DNA from: Rhizobium gallicum bv. gallicum R602sp
GTDB taxonomy: Bacteria; Pseudomonadota; Alphaproteobacteria; Rhizobiales; Rhizobiaceae
Assembly: GCF_000816845.1 (NCBI RefSeq)
Contig: NZ_CP006879.1
Span: 310,001 to 374,000, forward strand
Length of the DNA: 64,000 nt
Reading direction: 5' to 3'
Made by a program: the position numbers and the translations under genes. The stretch's first letter is position 1. Every line of letters starts with the position of its first letter. Shown one piece after another: positions 1 to 8,846 of this stretch. Under the pieces are notes generated by a model, which saw nothing but the letters and a program-made list of their open reading frames with translations, made no database searches and had not been told where the DNA came from.

Positions 1-80
1 AATTGCACTGGATCCTCGACGGCATCGATATCGATGCGATGGTTCGCCACCCGGTACGGCAATATCAATTTGCTGGCTGA
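1..80 (+). CDS. tnpB: IS66 TnpB, C-terminal end (partial)
   Basis: Reading from base 3 gives 25 residues and a stop, containing LHWILDGIDIDAMVRHP and ending QYQFAG. This is the typical tail of the IS66 accessory protein TnpB (Orf2). The start lies before the window. It is followed after 18 bases by tnpC, the usual IS66 gene order. Confidence 0.8.
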   Translation, partial: LHWILDGIDIDAMVRHPVRQYQFAG

Positions 81-98
81 CGGCAGCGAATTCTGCGG

Positions 99-1694
99 TT
101 GACGCGGCGGGACGGTTCAGATTCCGGCGAACCGAGCGTTGCAGAGCTGATGGCGCAATTGGCGGCCAATGCTGCCGAAATCGCCGCGCTGAAAGCCGAG
201 AAGGAAGCGCTCTCGCAGCGCGTCGTCAAACTCGAGGAAGAGCTGGCGCTGGCACGGCTGCATCGTTTTGCGCCCCGCAGCGAAAAGCACATTGATCGCA
301 TCTTCAATGAAGCCGAGCAGGCTGCGGATGAGGATGACGCCGACAGCGAAGAGAACCAGGTCGTCGACCTTCCGGACACAGGACTGCCATCCGTCGAAGG
401 CACGACGGGAAAGAAACGCGGCCGCAGACCGCTGCCGGAAAACCTGCCGCGCGAGCGCGTCGAGTATGATCTTGCCGACGATCAGAAGGCCTGTCCTTGC
501 TGTCGTGGCCAGATGCATCGCATGGGCGAGACCGTTACCGAACAGCTTCATATCGAAGTGAAGGCGAAGGTCTTACAGAATGTGCGGTTCAAATATGCTT
601 GCCGCCATTGCGACCGCACCGGGATCAATACGCCTGTCGTGACCGCGCCGATGCCGACGCAGCCCTTGCCAGGCAGCATCGCCACGGCCTTTGCGCTGGT
701 TCACAAATACGTCGACGGCACACCGCTCTACCGCCTGGCGCAGACCTTCGAACGCGCCGGCGTTCCTATCAGCCGAGGCACTTTGGGCCACTGGGTGATC
801 GGCTCAAGCGAGAAGCACCTGCATCGCATCTATGACGTGCTGAAACTGCGGCTCAGATCACAGCCGCTCATCCATGGCGACGAGACGACGGTTCAGGTCC
901 TGAAGGAAGAGAACAGGGCAGCCGCCGACACATCGTATATGTGGGCCTACCGGAGCGGCGAGGACAGTGACCAGCCGATCGTGCTGCTCGATTATCAGCC
1001 GGGCCGCGGCCAAATACACCCGCAGGCCTTCCTCGGCGATTACCGCGGGATATTGATCAGCGATGGCTACACCGCCTGGCGAACGCTGGAGGGCGCAACT
1101 CATATTGGATGCATGGCCCATTCGAGGCGGCGCTTCGTCGAGGCCTTCAAGGCCAGAAAGACGGGTGGCGGACCGCCGGAGCAGGCGCTCCGGTTCTTTG
1201 AACAACTCTACCGGGTTGAAGGGCAGGCGCGGAACGAAAAACCGGACAAGGGCGAGACGCAGGCCGACTGCATTCGCCGCTTCCGCCAGCAACATAGCGT
1301 CCCCATCCTCAATGCTCTCAAGCAATGGCTCGACCAAATCGCCCCGAAGGTCTTGCCGGACAGCAAGCTCGGAGACGCCATCTCCTATACCCTGAATCAA
1401 TGGGAATACCTGACGCGCTACACCGAAAATGGCGGTATGCCGATCGACAACAATCTTTTGGAACGCGATATCAGAATTTTTGCAACTGGCAGAAAGAGTT
1501 GGTTGTTCAGCGACACCGTCGACGGAGCCAAGGCCAGCGCCATCGTCTACAGCCTCATGCTGACATGTCGTGCCGGTGGCATCGAGCCGTTAGCATGGTT
1601 ACGCTACGTCCTCACTGAGTTGCCTCAGCGGACCGAAGACGCCGATATCGACGATCTTCTCCCCTTCAACTTCCCCAAGGCCACGGTAGCCTGA
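99..1694 (+). CDS. tnpC: IS66-family transposase TnpC
   Basis: A 531-residue IS66 transposase that catalyses movement of the element. The start is a TTG at 99. The order is an N-terminal leucine-zipper-like coiled coil (about residues 15-55), an acidic linker, a zinc-finger region with CPCC and CRHC pairs (about 130-170), the DDE catalytic domain beginning near the HGDETTVQV motif (about 255), and a C-terminal part with the PIDNNLLERDIR motif (about 450). Length is normal for the family and the frame is open throughout, so this copy may be active. It belongs with the tnpB tail just before it. Confidence 0.93.
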   Translation: MTRRDGSDSGEPSVAELMAQLAANAAEIAALKAEKEALSQRVVKLEEELALARLHRFAPRSEKHIDRIFNEAEQAADEDDADSEENQVVDLPDTGLPSVEGTTGKKRGRRPLPENLPRERVEYDLADDQKACPCCRGQMHRMGETVTEQLHIEVKAKVLQNVRFKYACRHCDRTGINTPVVTAPMPTQPLPGSIATAFALVHKYVDGTPLYRLAQTFERAGVPISRGTLGHWVIGSSEKHLHRIYDVLKLRLRSQPLIHGDETTVQVLKEENRAAADTSYMWAYRSGEDSDQPIVLLDYQPGRGQIHPQAFLGDYRGILISDGYTAWRTLEGATHIGCMAHSRRRFVEAFKARKTGGGPPEQALRFFEQLYRVEGQARNEKPDKGETQADCIRRFRQQHSVPILNALKQWLDQIAPKVLPDSKLGDAISYTLNQWEYLTRYTENGGMPIDNNLLERDIRIFATGRKSWLFSDTVDGAKASAIVYSLMLTCRAGGIEPLAWLRYVLTELPQRTEDADIDDLLPFNFPKATVA

Positions 1695-1756
1695 TACCGA
1701 TCCGATGCGTCCATCTGAAAGCGATCGCGTCAACGTGCGTGGAAACGAGCGCTTAC

Positions 1757-2073
1757 GACCCACCATGCGATTTGTTCCGGTGAAAACCGCAGACCAATAG
1801 GCTGCCTTGATGCTGGTGGGTGTACGAGAGAGATTAATCCGTAATCGGACGCAACTCGCCAATGCCATTCGCGGATTTGCCATGGAATTCGGCATCGTCG
1901 CGGCCACTGGCATGTGTCGGCTCGAACCGTTGTTGGAGCGAATAGCGGCTGATCAATCTCTGCCGGAACTGGCCCGCGAGCTTTTTGTCATGCATGGCGT
2001 TGAATATCGCGACTTGCTTGCCGAAACGAAAGCCGTCCGAGGAAAAGTTGATGGATTTGCACCGCTCCGATAA
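1757..2073 (+). pseudogene. IS110-family transposase remnant
   Basis: Directly after the IS66 end, the frame reads RFVPVKTADQ, an amber stop at 1798-1800, then AALMLVGVRERLIRNRTQLA and, further on, GMCRLEPLLERIAADQSLPE. These are hallmark stretches of the central part of IS110 transposases, between the RuvC-like DEDD domain and the C-terminal domain. The N-terminal part is missing because IS66 interrupts it, and the C-terminal part is lost after 2073. The stop codon and both truncations make it non-functional. Confidence 0.8.
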
Positions 2074-2189
2074 ATGCAGCAGGTCTTGCGGAAGCTCATG
2101 GTGAGCGGCGACTGCAAATTCCGAAAGACGGGCGGTCATGGCAAGCTGGTGATGTTCAAGACACAGAGGTCCCAGTTATCTCGAGCAAG

Positions 2190-2576
2190 TTGTCGCAAGA
2201 ACTGCGAAGCCTGAAGTTCATTGACCCACGCCAGTGGATCCCGGAGCTCACCGGTTCAGAGGTCTTGGATAATATGCCGATGGAAACAACAGCGCACCAG
2301 GCCGTGCAGACCATCGTTGCGGAATATAACCGGATCTCGGCGAGCCTTGCCGAAACCCCTGAGGATCACCGACCGAGATTCCGCAGGATCGACGACCGAA
2401 CCTTCGATACCATGGATTGGCACATCAGCTTCCTGATGGGGACAGGCTTCTCGCAGAAGCAGTGGCGGTCGGTCATCCGCGGCCACGCCGTGACTGGCGA
2501 TATCATAGCGCCGATCCGCAAGCTCAGTGAAGCTACTGGGCCGGCCGCCCAATCGGATTGCCGCAGCGGTCGCTGA
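2190..2576 (+). CDS. Hypothetical protein, probably broken
   Basis: An open frame of up to 128 residues with a non-ATG start. I do not recognise it. The frame that looks conserved appears to switch near 2540: the overlapping frame continues as NRIAAAVAEALVKIRSYFM and stops at about 2633, which fits a C-terminus better than the arginine-rich tail of the first frame. A further short frame from 2660 to 2780 has a hydrophobic stretch (GLFVALAINFAIVSGL). The neighbours are all gene relics, so this is most likely another decayed gene. Confidence 0.3.
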   Translation: MSQELRSLKFIDPRQWIPELTGSEVLDNMPMETTAHQAVQTIVAEYNRISASLAETPEDHRPRFRRIDDRTFDTMDWHISFLMGTGFSQKQWRSVIRGHAVTGDIIAPIRKLSEATGPAAQSDCRSGR

Positions 2577-2820
2577 AGCACTCGTCAAGATCCGAAGCTA
2601 CTTCATGCCAAAGTGGGCAAAGCAGAAATTTTAAAAACGCGCTATCGCCATTCCGTCAATGCCGAAAGCGGTGGGCTGTTCGTCGCGCTCGCGATCAACT
2701 TCGCGATCGTCTCCGGACTGACGCGACTTCCTCTCTACCCTCCTGCGTTCGGCATTGACGATGCACGTTGTGGTCTCCCTTAGAAGCATTTAGGCCGCAG
2801 TAGTGCATAAACAGATTCCC

Positions 2821-3093
2821 TTGAAACGCCCGTTCAGCCTGATCGTGCTGCACGACATCGGTGCGAACGCCGCCGCCGCGTAGCCCCGAGGAGAACCCTC
2901 GCCGTCGACATCTCTGATCGCGTCGAGGCCCTGATCGGCATATACAGAGATACCATCAAGATGGGCATCATGGATGAGGAGCGCCGCACCACCGATACGC
3001 GGTTGCGCCGCAAGAGAACGCGCGATGCTCATTAACAGCGGCTTCCTCAACGCACCGGGGACACAGAGATTTCATCTCTCTCGTTCCCACTTG
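2821..3093 (+). pseudogene. glcB: Malate synthase G relic
   Basis: Short pieces in shifting frames match malate synthase G in the right order: SLIVLHDIGAN (about 2834), LAVDISDRVEALIGIYRDTI then KMGIMDEERRTT (about 2900-2990), and ARERAMLINSGFLNAPGT (about 3010-3065). In the intact enzyme these correspond to the ALHDIGPN, LFSRVE, DTIKMGIMDEERRTT and [18 protein letters not shown] region around the active site. At least two frame changes and a short deletion are needed to join them, and nothing remains of the rest of the roughly 720-residue enzyme. It is a second, older relic, distinct from the one at 29-30.6 kb, and lies on the opposite strand. Confidence 0.75.
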
Positions 3094-3113
3094 CACCATT
3101 TTTTCGGCAGGGA

Positions 3114-4400
3114 TCACCTCCTATCTGACGCAACGTCCGCTGGTTGTTGGTCGTGCGGGGTCGATGATTGCTCCTGTTTGCCCGGTGTCGGAAATGGTGT
3201 GATCGACCAATCGATTAATTCGACGGCGCTCTGAAGTATCGCCTTCGTCTGAGCTGGGCTGGTTGACGCGGCGATGACATATCCTATCGAGTCTAGGTAA
3301 TCGCCTTTCCTGACGATCGGCGTATTGGGCTGAACGTACAATTTGACATCGACGACACCTGGTTGGGCAGCCGCGCGAATGTCGCCATCGATCCAATCGA
3401 GAATGCCATCGCGATCAGGAATTAGGGACCGCATGGTCGCAGTCTGCGAGTGTCTTCTGCGCAAGTCGCATTCGTCGCCGGTGACAAGCTTGATGTGCTC
3501 GGTGACGAGATCAATGCCGTGCGCAGGCTGGACCAACTGAGGATCCCCGCCCGAAAGACGTGGATTGACTTCGATGACGACTGGGCCACGCTTTGTCCAC
3601 CGGAATTCAACGTTGGTTGGCCCCCAGCCAAGGCCAAGAGCTCGCAAACAGCCCACCGAGACATCGGCGATGCGCTTATACTCCTCATCGGTCAGTGGGG
3701 CCGGATGGGTGTACTCACGAAAGACGAAATGGGGTGGTGGGCCGAACTCTGCAGCACCAATCGCAATGACGTCGTCTCCCATCATATTGGCCCCGTAGTA
3801 TGGGCCTTGTGCGAATTCTTCGACGAGTATCCTCGGCGAAGACCAGCGGATGCGCTTTTCGCCAAGCAGATAGTTCGTATGTTCCGCCAACTCATCAATG
3901 TTGCGGCACAATCGCACACCAATGCTGCCGATACCCACGGCTGGCTTAAGAATTACCGGCAGGCCGATCTCCGCAGCAGAGGTTTCTATCTCCCTCGCAT
4001 TCGTTGCTAAGCGATAAGCGGGTATGGGAACGCCCGATTGTGCGAGGAGCTGGCGTTGAGTGAATTTGTCGCAGCATCGTTCAATGGACACGGGATTCGG
4101 TCCCGGCAATCCGAAATGGCCACAGAGCTTGCCAACAGTGATATAGACATCCTCTCGGACGCTCGTAATGCCAGCGATGTCATAGCGCGCACGTAGCCGG
4201 GAGCATTCACAGATCAGCGCATCGAGATTCTCCGTATCAACGCGGATTGCTTCAAGCCCTTCTGTCGCAATATAGTCGTACTGAGCTGGATCAGCCGCTA
4301 GGGTAATTGGGTGAAGGCCAAGACGCTGGGCCGCTCGGACGAATTGCGGACCAGTACCCCTTACACTGCCTTCAACCAGGATAAGCGCCTTTCTTGCCAT
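3114..4400 (-). CDS. ATP-grasp ligase
   Basis: A 428-residue ATP-grasp protein, a family that joins a carboxylate (activated as acyl phosphate) to an amine or thiol. The start at 4400 is chosen because GGAGG lies 8 bases upstream; the frame is open further upstream but without such a site. The N-terminal Rossmann-like part begins ARKALILVEGS. The ATP-grasp core runs from about residue 110 to 330, with PVILKPAVGIGSIGV for nucleotide binding, the LVEEF segment, and VVIEVNPRLSGGD for metal binding. It resembles L-amino-acid ligases and carbamoyl-phosphate-synthase-like carboligases. The substrate cannot be read from sequence. It stands alone between IS remnants. Confidence 0.85.
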   Translation of the reverse strand: MARKALILVEGSVRGTGPQFVRAAQRLGLHPITLAADPAQYDYIATEGLEAIRVDTENLDALICECSRLRARYDIAGITSVREDVYITVGKLCGHFGLPGPNPVSIERCCDKFTQRQLLAQSGVPIPAYRLATNAREIETSAAEIGLPVILKPAVGIGSIGVRLCRNIDELAEHTNYLLGEKRIRWSSPRILVEEFAQGPYYGANMMGDDVIAIGAAEFGPPPHFVFREYTHPAPLTDEEYKRIADVSVGCLRALGLGWGPTNVEFRWTKRGPVVIEVNPRLSGGDPQLVQPAHGIDLVTEHIKLVTGDECDLRRRHSQTATMRSLIPDRDGILDWIDGDIRAAAQPGVVDVKLYVQPNTPIVRKGDYLDSIGYVIAASTSPAQTKAILQSAVELIDWSITPFPTPGKQEQSSTPHDQQPADVASDRR

Positions 4401-4738
4401 AGGTCGTTCCTCCAACGTTGCATGCTTCACTATCTTTCTGCCCTGTCTGATCTCAGACGTTGGGATGAAGGTACAATGGTCAGGGGTCTCTGTTCGCAAA
4501 GTTTTTGCAAATTTATTCAAAGGATTCATTGCAAATCTATTGCAGTGCTGAGAGTTAGCGCCGGCGCCTGGTTCCTACCAGTCTAAACGGAAGGCCAAAG
4601 GAGTGCGGCTAAATGGTGGAGACCCACCAGGTTGTCCTCGTTGTGAACGAGGCGTGGGAGCCGGTGGAGTGGACGCCCCCCGACGGCATCAAATGTGCCA
4701 AAGTGCGGGTGTGTTTAGATCCAGCAAGGAGGGCGTCC

Positions 4739-5275
4739 ATGAACGACATTACCATCATTGGCTTGGATTTGGCAAAGAACGTGTTTCAGATCCACGGCGC
4801 AGGTCCGGACGGGAGGGTTGCCCTGCGCAAAAAACTAAGCCGCGGCAGATTGCTCGAGTTTTTCGCCAAGCTGCCCATCTGTATCGTCGCGATGGAAGCA
4901 TGCGCCAGCGCGTATTACTGGGGACGGGAGATCAGCAAGTTCGATCATAATGTCAGATTGATCATTCCTGCCTGCGTGAAGCCTTTCGTCAAACCCCAGA
5001 AGAACGATGCCGCCCACGCAGAAGCGATCGCCGAAGCGGTCTCTCGACCGACGATGCGCTTTTGTCAGCGTCAAGAGCAAGGCCTCATCCATGGCGTTCA
5101 AGGTTCGCGACCGAGCGCAAGCTCGTCGTCATCTGGCATCTGCTAATAAAGGGGGGAGCTACGCGTGGGCAACGCGCTGTCCCTGCACACCAAGAACCTG
5201 CGCGACGTGGATCTCAAGGCGATCATCGGCCGGCGCACGGACAAAAAGGACCGGCGCATGCTGACAATATCAAGA
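4739..5275 (+). pseudogene. IS110-family transposase, internally deleted
   Basis: Starts as a good IS110 transposase: MNDITIIGLDLAKNVFQIHG (RuvC-like DEDD domain), then IVAMEACASAYYWGREI and PQKNDAAHAEAIAEAVSRPT. After about 5060 the frame breaks, and the sequence jumps to C-terminal IS110 pieces (RKLVVIWHLLIKGG, then AWATR and LHTKNLRDVDLKAIIG in different frames). About half of the middle is missing. The region between N- and C-terminal pieces is therefore deleted and frameshifted, and the gene is dead. Confidence 0.8.
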
Positions 5276-5402
5276 GCCCCCCGGAAAAAGAGCGCCGCTG
5301 GCACGGGCATTAGACTAGGGGGGACTGTTTGCGCACGCACGTGGAAATGAGTGCAACCACGCAGGAAACAGTTCAGCGATCGCAAAGGGAGATACCGCGC
5401 AC

Positions 5403-6599
5403 TTATCGCTCCGCCAAGCAAACGTCGGCTTCACGTCCCAAAATCTCCTCAACCAGCTTGACCCAATAACCAATGCCGTAAGGTAGCGCGTCATCATCAA
5501 AATCGAACGCCGGATTATGACATGCAGCAGTCGGTCCGTTACCAACTAGGATATAGGCCCCAGGTCGCGCTTCTAGCATATAAGAGAAGTCTTCGCCGCC
5601 CATAGATACTCTGGGTGAGTCGTTCACACAGGAATCCCCGACAAGCTTTCGTGCCGCGCTCATCGCCGTCTTTGTCTCCTCAGGGTGGTTGACTGTAGCA
5701 GGCACCGAACGCATGTACTTGAATTCAATATCTGCGCCAAATCCCTGAGCAATCCCACGAGCAACAGCAGGAATCTCTAGCTCAGCGAAATCTCGAAGCG
5801 TTGGCTCAAGAGTTCTAACCGTCCCGGAAATCTCGACTCGATCAGGAATAACATTGTATGCTTGGGCAGCATTCAGCTTGGTGATTGATACAACCAGAGA
5901 TTTCAAAGGGTCTGTTCTGCGGGAAACAAGGGCCTGTAGACCCAAAACGATCTGAGCACCGATAACGACGGGATCAACCGTGCGATGGGGGTGTGCTGCA
6001 TGGCCGCCTTTACCCTTCACGATAATATCAAAGTCGTCCTGCGAGCCCATGATCGGGCCAGGGCAGATGCTGAACTTGCCGATATCGACGCCAGGCGTAA
6101 TGTGCATCCCGAAAACCTTGGATATACCGAAGCGGTCCATGATCCCCTCCTGAACCATCTTCAGAGCCCCAGACGGAAGTTCTACCTCTTCCGCCGGTTG
6201 AAAGATCAACGCTACAGTCCCCTTGAAATTCCGAGTTGTCGCCAGATGTTTCGCTGCACCTAATAACATGGCCGTGTGTCCATCGTGGCCGCAGGCATGC
6301 ATATTGCCAGGGACTTTCGACGACCATGGTTTGTTAGAAGCTTCAACGATCGGAAGAGCGTCCATGTCTGCCCTGAGTCCGATTGTTGGCCCCACTCCGC
6401 CTTTGCCCTGAATTAGGGCGACTAGGCCGGTTTCGGCAATCCTGGTCTCAATATGATTGATTCCGAAAGAGGCTAGCTTTTCAGCCACGTACCTTGCTGT
6501 ATTTTCCAGGCGATAGTCCAACTCCGGATTTTCATGGAGATAGCGGCGCCATTCCGTCGCCTCGCTCTGTAGTTCCCGGAACGTTTTGATGTCTGTCAT
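5403..6599 (-). CDS. M20 family amidohydrolase (hippurate hydrolase-like)
   Basis: A 398-residue metallopeptidase of the M20/M40 amidohydrolase group (HipO, IAA-amino-acid hydrolase type), which removes an acyl group from N-acyl amino acids with a di-metal centre. Metal and catalytic motifs are intact: GLRADMDALPI (residues 74-84), HACGHDGHTAM (101-111), QPAEE with the paired Glu at 137-138, and a late MGGEDFSYM motif. A dimerisation domain lies in between, with the GKGGHAAHPH segment. There is no signal peptide, so it acts in the cytoplasm. Length is normal. It fits a role in breaking down imported acyl-amino acids or small peptides, which matches the peptide-type transporters nearby, but the substrate is unknown. 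Confidence 0.9.
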   Translation of the reverse strand: MTDIKTFRELQSEATEWRRYLHENPELDYRLENTARYVAEKLASFGINHIETRIAETGLVALIQGKGGVGPTIGLRADMDALPIVEASNKPWSSKVPGNMHACGHDGHTAMLLGAAKHLATTRNFKGTVALIFQPAEEVELPSGALKMVQEGIMDRFGISKVFGMHITPGVDIGKFSICPGPIMGSQDDFDIIVKGKGGHAAHPHRTVDPVVIGAQIVLGLQALVSRRTDPLKSLVVSITKLNAAQAYNVIPDRVEISGTVRTLEPTLRDFAELEIPAVARGIAQGFGADIEFKYMRSVPATVNHPEETKTAMSAARKLVGDSCVNDSPRVSMGGEDFSYMLEARPGAYILVGNGPTAACHNPAFDFDDDALPYGIGYWVKLVEEILGREADVCLAER

Positions 6600-7485
6600 G
6601 CTGCAGAGTCGCCTCTAAATATTCTTCGTTTGTTAAGCGGAGGCTTACCGCTGGTCGCGGTACATTTGACCGAAATCTTGATTGCTACCCGTGCTAAAGT
6701 CCAGATCGCTTGAAGAAACCACAAGATATCCACCCACTTGGCAGCAGCTTGTGGCCTAGTGCGCACTTCTGCCTCAGTTCCGATGTCGCTGATCATAGCC
6801 AGCAATAGGTTGATTTCATCAGATTGCGCAGTTAAACAGATGAGCAAAATCGCAGCTCATGTGCAATGTCTGCGTCAAAAAGCGGCGTACTTTGATTGAG
6901 TTTGCCCGTACGCGCTGGGTGAACTTGCCGGCGTGTACAGTCGAATGATATAGAGCCGGTTGGCCGAACGGAGGCTGGCAGGCGTTTTCGAACCTTCGTC
7001 TGGATTGCGCCGTCGACGGCAGCGTCGAAGACGATAAACGCGTCGTCCGCAAACGGCAGCGCCGGAACGATACTTTTGATCGCTCCGGCGATTCGTTGTG
7101 TGCAGAAAGCTGGTGCTAGCCGACCAGCCGACGGCGATGACGGCCCCCAACTCAACCTTGGCGTCTTTCGGCAAGCTTTCGCCTCATGGGTGACTATTCG
7201 GCCTACGGCCCAGGCACGCTCGATGAGAATGGTGAGCGCTGGCGGATGGTGCACCCTGGTGCTTTGTCCGCAGGTGAGAGGCGGTAGTTAAGTAGAAGAT
7301 AGTCCGTCCAGGTCGCTTACGGTATGACTCGGCCCTATGAGAAGGCGTTTGGAGATATCGTTGAAGACTCCAATAGCGAGTTCCGCCGCGGCTTAGGGCC
7401 CGCGGCCGCTCTGCCATGAGATCAAGGAATGCATCCAGTTTGCACTCGCGAATTCGATACTCGGTCTTGACTGAAATAAGCCCGC
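6600..7485. other. Gene-poor stretch, no confident gene
   Basis: About 890 bases with only short overlapping frames in all six directions. None carries a motif I recognise and their composition looks like shadows. The left edge should hold the promoter of the M20 gene, which reads leftward from 6599. The right edge runs into an IS5-type transposase relic. The stretch may contain gene debris too old to identify. Confidence 0.4.
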
Positions 7486-7967
7486 TTCGACAAAGGCAAG
7501 GAGGCCAAGCTGTGCTTCATGGGGCACGGGCTGATGGAAAACCGCCATGGCCTGCTGGTCGATGCCTGCCTGACCGAGGCCAGCGGATATGCTGAACGGA
7601 TAGCCGCGCTGCACATGATCGAGCCCTTCACTGAGCGGACACAAGCGATCACGCTGGGTGCCGACAAGGCCTATGACACAAAGGACTTCGTCCAAGATTT
7701 GCGGTCAATGAAGGTGACGCCCATGTGACGCAGAACGTCAATGGTCGCCGCTCGGCCATTGATGGTCGCACCACGCGCCATTGCGGCTATGGGGTCAGCT
7801 TGCGCATTCGCAAGCGCATCGAGGAGGCATTTGGCTGGATCAAGACCGTCGCCGGGCAGGACAAGACGAAGTTCCGTGGCCGCGACCGCGTCGGATGGGC
7901 CTTCACCTTCGCGGCCGCAGCCTACAATCTGGTGCGGTTGCCGAAGCTCATGACGGAGACAGGCTGA
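7486..7967 (+). pseudogene. IS5-family transposase, C-terminal half, frameshifted
   Basis: Two adjoining frames give the C-terminal half of an IS5-type DDE transposase: FDKGKEAKLCFMGHGLMENR, TLGADKAYDTKDFV, SAIDGRTTRH, RIRKRIEEAFGWIKTVAGQD and the end FAAAAYNLVRLPKL. The frames join if one base is restored near 7722 (TP followed by HVTQNVNG in intact relatives; here the frame stops at 7728). The N-terminal half is absent. The stop overlaps the start of the next gene in a TGATG. Confidence 0.85.
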
Positions 7968-8311
7968 TGGCCAGAGTGTCTCCCTTCGCGAAGGCCTTCG
8001 CCGGTCGCTGGCTCATCGTCGAGATGGACAACTGGGACAACGACGTTCTCGATCTCGTCGAAGAGGCGCATCTGACATTCCAGCGCGCAGCAGACGGAGA
8101 AATCGCCTTCGTCGCGCTCAAAGGCTTCCTCGATGTCCGCTATGGCGCGCGCGATGGATCAGCCTGTGCGGAGTTCTCGTGGGAGGGACAAGACGAGGGC
8201 GACCCGGCCTGTGGTCGCGGATGGGCTGCTCTCGGCTCCGCCGGACGCCTTGTCGGGCACTTCTACATCCACAACGGAGACGATTCAGGCTTCGTCTGCG
8301 AACGCGACTGA
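7967..8311 (+). CDS. Conserved hypothetical protein following IS5-type transposase
   Basis: A 114-residue protein whose ATG at 7967 overlaps the transposase stop by one base, a translational coupling arrangement. The sequence begins MARVSPFAKAFAGRWLIVEM and ends GHFYIHNGDDSGFVCERD; it is acidic, without membrane segments or signal peptide. From memory, near-identical small proteins occur in many Rhizobiales, often beside transposases of this kind, but I know of no assigned function. The frame is intact even though the transposase is broken, which suggests either recent decay or selection for the small protein itself. Confidence 0.7.
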   Translation: MARVSPFAKAFAGRWLIVEMDNWDNDVLDLVEEAHLTFQRAADGEIAFVALKGFLDVRYGARDGSACAEFSWEGQDEGDPACGRGWAALGSAGRLVGHFYIHNGDDSGFVCERD

Positions 8312-8846
8312 TTTCTTCAACAGCCTGCTAGGAGCAATGGAGCAATGCGTCCTGTAACGACCTTTCTCTGCCTTCTTGTGGACGACGTCAGCCGGCGCCT
8401 CGGCACCCCAGGTCAATAAGCGCAGCGAGCTAACATTGGCGATGTGCAGTTTCACAGCCATACTTTGCGTAGCCGCTGGGACGGAGTGGGAGCAACCACG
8501 ACACTCGGCCGGACGTGGGCGTGGCTTTGACAGGCGGACGATGGAATTCGTCGACCGTGTTTCACTCGGAAAACTCAGTTTGCTTTCGCCGAAGTCACCG
8601 CGATGCCAAACACATACGTCATGCTGAAGCTGATAATTTAAGTGATCGTCGCCATCCGACAGTCGCGGATTCCGCCGCGGTACCGTGACAGAACGATGGA
8701 TGTCCAAGATGTTGTCCTTCGCGGCGTCGAATTTGTTCATTATCAGAATGTGTTGGTGCAGGGCCAGCGCAAATGTATGCCGTTGCGTTACCCTCTGGCT
8801 ACAGGCGCGCACCGAACGGCCTATGGCCTGTTGGGTGAAAATCGGT
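8312..8846. other. No confident gene
   Basis: About 535 bases between the 114-residue gene and the RpiR regulator. The longest frames on either strand (up to 175 codons, minus strand) lack recognisable motifs, show no good start context and overlap the real genes on both sides. I treat them as shadows. No promoter or terminator is obvious. Confidence 0.35.

Larger units (their letters stand above)
1..1756 (+). mobile_element. IS66-family element, right part
   Basis: The window opens inside an IS66 element. Visible are the last codons of tnpB, the whole tnpC and the right end. The right terminus is placed at 1756 because the sequence there ends in CGCTTAC, the complement of the GTAAGCG tip usual for IS66 ends. 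The next bases resume an IS110 transposase reading frame, so the element sits inside an older IS110 copy. tnpA and the left end lie outside the window. Confidence 0.75.

Noticed and set aside
8285..8812. 175-codon minus-strand frame between the 114-residue gene and RpiR
   Set aside because: No motif, overlaps the end of a likely real gene, and no start context. Kept only as an unresolved stretch.
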